A stretch of DNA of 55,984 nucleotides from Rossellomorea vietnamensis (GTDB lineage Bacteria > Bacillota > Bacilli > Bacillales > Bacillaceae_B). The notes under the pieces were generated by a model. It worked only from the letters and a program-made list of their open reading frames with translations, made no database searches and was not told the DNA's origin. The stretch covers positions 1 to 55,984 of the forward strand of contig NZ_LIXZ01000021.1 of NCBI RefSeq assembly GCF_001305855.1, read 5' to 3'. This document shows, piece after piece, positions 53,676 to 55,984 of this stretch. The translations under genes and the position numbers were made by a program. Each line of letters begins with the position of its first letter. Position 1 is the stretch's first letter.

Positions 53676-54746
53676 GTGTTCGATCGTTTACAAGCAGTGG
53701 AAGATCGCTATGATAAGTTAAATGAACTATTGAGTGATCCAGAAATTGTGAATGACCCAAAGAAGCTAAGAGATTATTCAAAAGAACAATCAGACATCCA
53801 AGCAACGGTAGAAGCATATCGAGAATATAAAGAATTGACCGGGCAGTATAAAGACGCGAAGGCGATGCTGGATGATAAGCTTGATGCTGATATGCGTGAA
53901 ATGGTGAAGGAAGAAGTTTCCGAGCTTGAAGAGCAAATCGAAGCGTTGGAAGCCCGTCTGAAAATATTATTGATTCCGAAAGACCCGAATGATGATAAGA
54001 ACGTTATCATGGAGGTTCGTGGTGCTGCTGGTGGAGATGAAGCGGCCCTGTTTGCCGGTGATTTATACCGCATGTACAGTCGCTTTGCTGAAGCGCAAGG
54101 CTGGAAGATCGAAGTCATGGAAGCGAACTCCACTGGTGTCGGTGGTTACAAAGAGATCATCTTCATGATCAACGGAAATGGCGCATTTTCCAAAATGAAA
54201 TATGAAAACGGGGCACACCGCGTGCAACGTGTACCTGAAACAGAATCCGGCGGACGTATCCATACGTCGACGGCAACGGTAGCCTGCCTGCCGGAAGCGG
54301 AAGAAGTCGAAGTGGATATCCACGATAAAGATATCCGTGTCGATACTTTCGCATCCAGTGGCCCGGGAGGACAAAGTGTTAATACCACCATGTCTGCCGT
54401 GCGACTGACCCACGTCCCGACAGGTGTCGTCGTATCATGTCAGGATGAAAAATCGCAAATCAAGAACAAAGAGAAAGCCATGAAAGTATTGCGTGCCCGC
54501 GTGTACGATAAATTCCAGCGTGAAGTCCAAGCGGAATACGATGCAAATCGTAAATCTGCCGTTGGTACCGGTGACCGTTCCGAGCGTATCCGTACGTACA
54601 ATTTCCCACAAAACCGCGTTACGGATCACCGCATCGGCCTGACGATCCAGAAGTTAGATCAAATCCTTGAAGGAAAGATGGATGAAGTCATCGATGCATT
54701 GATCATCGAAGATCAGTCCAAACTTCTTGAAAGACTGGAAGAATAG
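53676..54746 (+). CDS. prfA: Peptide chain release factor 1
   Basis: A 356-residue RF1 recognising UAA and UAG. The coiled-coil N-terminal domain spans about 1-100, the codon-recognition region has [15 protein letters not shown] (185-195), and the catalytic GGQ is at 231-233 in [11 protein letters not shown]. Gln is methylated by PrmC, encoded 2 bp downstream. GTG start at 53676 with GAGGTGAAT upstream. Coupled with prmC as in most Firmicutes. Confidence 0.98.
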   Translation: MFDRLQAVEDRYDKLNELLSDPEIVNDPKKLRDYSKEQSDIQATVEAYREYKELTGQYKDAKAMLDDKLDADMREMVKEEVSELEEQIEALEARLKILLIPKDPNDDKNVIMEVRGAAGGDEAALFAGDLYRMYSRFAEAQGWKIEVMEANSTGVGGYKEIIFMINGNGAFSKMKYENGAHRVQRVPETESGGRIHTSTATVACLPEAEEVEVDIHDKDIRVDTFASSGPGGQSVNTTMSAVRLTHVPTGVVVSCQDEKSQIKNKEKAMKVLRARVYDKFQREVQAEYDANRKSAVGTGDRSERIRTYNFPQNRVTDHRIGLTIQKLDQILEGKMDEVIDALIIEDQSKLLERLEE

Positions 54747-54748
54747 TC

Positions 54749-55615
54749 ATGGTGACGGTATTTGAAGCCCTGAAATGGGCTTCTTCTTTTTTAGTCGAAA
54801 ATGGCCGCGATGAGAATGTGGGTGAAATTTACTTGCGGCATTTAATGGGTATGTCAAGGTCACAGCTGCTGGCAGAACAGCGGAGGTCCGTCCCTCAAGA
54901 AAAATGGGACGAATTCAAGGAAGGGGTCCAGCGGCATGTCGGTGGCGTCCCGATTCAGCATATCATCGGGACTGAGGAGTTTTACGGCCGGGAGTTTATA
55001 GTGAATGAGCATGTGCTGATTCCGAGGCCGGAGACGGAAGAATTGATCTATTATGGGTTGCAGAAGATGAAGGATCTGTTTGGTGATGTGGATACTCCTT
55101 TGCAGGCTGTCGATGTCGGGACGGGAAGCGGTGCGATTGCGGTAACGTTAAAGCTCGAAGCGGAGCGTCTGCCTCTTGAGATGATGGCTGTTGATATTTC
55201 GACCGAAGCACTGGCGGTTGCCAGGGAGAATAGCAAGAGACTCGACGCAGATGTGCGCTTTTTTGAAGGAGATCTGCTGAAGCCATTGATTGAAGCCGGA
55301 GTGAAGCTGGATATTCTTTTGTCCAATCCTCCATACATCCCACTGACAGACCGCGAAACTCTATCAGATGTCGTAATCGATCATGAACCTGAACTCGCTT
55401 TATTTGGCGGGGAAGACGGATATGATCTGTATAAACGATTTATGGAAGAACTGCCTCTTGTCATGAAAGAAAGATTCTTGATTGGCTTTGAAGTCGGAGT
55501 CGGTCAGGGAGAGACGGTTGCGGATCTGCTGCGCGCGACCTTCCCGGATGCAGAAACAGAAGTCGTCCATGACATCAATGGGAAAGATCGTATGGTGTTT
55601 TGTGTAAGGAAATAG
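54749..55615 (+). CDS. prmC: Peptide chain release factor N5-glutamine methyltransferase
   Basis: A 288-residue SAM-dependent methyltransferase that modifies the GGQ of RF1/RF2. SAM-binding VDVGTGSGAIAVTL at 121-134 and the catalytic NPPY at 193-196 in LLSNPPYIP; N-terminal recognition helices before LIPRPETEELI. An unusual point: bases 54885-54896 are the word GGTCCGTCCCTC, found elsewhere as an intergenic repeat; it encodes RSVP at residues 46-49. ATG 54749 is 2 bp after prfA. Confidence 0.96.
   Translation: MVTVFEALKWASSFLVENGRDENVGEIYLRHLMGMSRSQLLAEQRRSVPQEKWDEFKEGVQRHVGGVPIQHIIGTEEFYGREFIVNEHVLIPRPETEELIYYGLQKMKDLFGDVDTPLQAVDVGTGSGAIAVTLKLEAERLPLEMMAVDISTEALAVARENSKRLDADVRFFEGDLLKPLIEAGVKLDILLSNPPYIPLTDRETLSDVVIDHEPELALFGGEDGYDLYKRFMEELPLVMKERFLIGFEVGVGQGETVADLLRATFPDAETEVVHDINGKDRMVFCVRK
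54885..54896. repeat. GGTCCGTCCCTC word inside prmC
   Basis: Exact 12-base match to the intergenic repeat, followed by AA as at 4099. The frame is kept. Confidence 0.6.
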
Positions 55616-55622
55616 GAAATGT

Positions 55623-55654
55623 ACCCTCGATTTTGGTGATTGAGGGTCTTTTTT
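55623..55654 (+). terminator. Terminator of prfA-prmC
   Basis: ACCCTC (55623-55628) and GAGGGT (55642-55647) with an extra A-T pair region, then CTTTTTT. Confidence 0.82.
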
Positions 55655-55737
55655 ATGGAAATCAATCGGAATATGAGTGCAGGAAGAGTCTTATGACGGC
55701 TTTCCACCACTTTTATTTTCAATTTCACCCAACTTAT

Positions 55738-55984
55738 GATTAAGTCTATATAATTGTGTAAATAAAAAAGGGCCATTTTAATTCCCATGATACAATGTTT
55801 TCGACCAAGAAAATCTGTACATGGAGGAATTAAAAATGACCCAACTTAATCTTACTTTAAATATTGAAGATTTAAAAGACCAGGTGGCTAACTCTGATCT
55901 CGATGCCCTTGTTAAATCTTCCCTCGTCTTAGTGCTTAATGAGTTTATGGAAAAAGAACGTAATGACTACTTAAATGCTAAGGC
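55738..55984 (+). mobile_element. IS256-family insertion sequence, left end (runs off window)
   Basis: GATTAAGTCTATATAATTGT at 55738 resembles IS256-family terminal repeats (GA..AGTC..TATAATTGTGTAAA). It is followed at 55836 by the start of a mutator-type transposase. The other end and any target duplication are beyond the window. Confidence 0.7.
55836..55984 (+). CDS. IS256-family (mutator type) transposase, N-terminal fragment
   Basis: A 49-codon open frame runs from ATG 55836 to the window edge. It begins MTQLNLTLNIEDLKDQV and continues to FMEKERNDYLNAKA. Leader, acidic spacing and the QxxRxxYLxA-like end match the N-terminus of IS256 transposases (their ELLTTVFNQLMEQQRTEYI-type region). 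GGAGG lies 9 bases upstream. The DDE core is not included. Confidence 0.8.
   Translation, partial: MTQLNLTLNIEDLKDQVANSDLDALVKSSLVLVLNEFMEKERNDYLNAK

Overview
The window is chromosomal DNA of an endospore-forming Bacillaceae bacterium. It carries cwlJ-gerQ (spore germination), rsfA (forespore regulator), spo0F (phosphorelay), pbpG, hemQ, lipL and bshB2. Its gene order largely follows the B. subtilis stretch ywdB(pdxK)-ung-ywdI-ywdK-gerQ-cwlJ-hemQ-pta-lipL-rsfA-ywfO-ywgA-ywhB-ywhC-ywhD-pbpG-speE-speB-ywiB-argS-uvsE-clsB-fadF-...-rpoE-pyrG-ywjG-spo0F-fbaA-tal-murAB-glpX-rho-rpmE-tdk-prfA-prmC. A marine/soil Bacillus-like genus such as Rossellomorea is plausible, but I cannot prove the genus from sequence alone.

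Layout. 1-0.3 kb: start of an ISL3-type transposase cut by the window edge. 0.3-2.8 kb: a self-regulated ABC-2 exporter operon with a TetR repressor and paired operators. 2.9-5.5 kb: bacillithiol gene bshB2 with yojF, pyridoxal kinase pdxK, and a stress gene with a good sigma-B promoter. 5.6-9 kb: ung cluster, then cwlJ-gerQ. 9-15.3 kb: hemQ, pta (with a CcpA site), lipL, an IS3-family insertion with a broken orfB, and rsfA. 15.5-29.3 kb: ywfO/ywgA/ywhBCD, pbpG, speE-speB, ywiB-argS, uvsE-clsB. 29.4-41 kb: fatty-acid and short branched-chain acyl-CoA block (fadF, thiolase, 3-hydroxyacyl-CoA dehydrogenase, two acyl-CoA dehydrogenases, TetR, fused isobutyryl-CoA mutase icmF). 41.8-55.6 kb: core genes rpoE-pyrG-ywjG-spo0F-fbaA-tal-murAB-glpX-rho-rpmE-tdk-prfA-prmC. 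The far end is the start of an IS256-family transposase.

How the genes work together. FadF is expected to pass electrons from beta-oxidation (the two acyl-CoA dehydrogenases, via ETF) into the membrane. The thiolase and hydroxyacyl-CoA dehydrogenase finish the cycle, and IcmF links isobutyryl-CoA to butyryl-CoA. fbaA, tal and glpX form a central sugar-phosphate group. speE-speB convert agmatine to putrescine and spermidine. Several regulatory sites are readable: dual TetR operators, sigma-B and sigma-H promoters, a cre site, a FadR-like box and the reiterative-initiation attenuator of pyrG.

The least-explained content is intergenic. A ~130-bp element occurs three times with compensatory base changes in four helices. 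A ~100-bp perfectly nested palindrome lies downstream of ywhD. Several families of short palindromic words are scattered between genes, some reused as terminators. A 20-21-bp phased GACGCAAT array is split by the IS3 insertion, and a ~107-bp MITE-like element sits in the pyrG leader.
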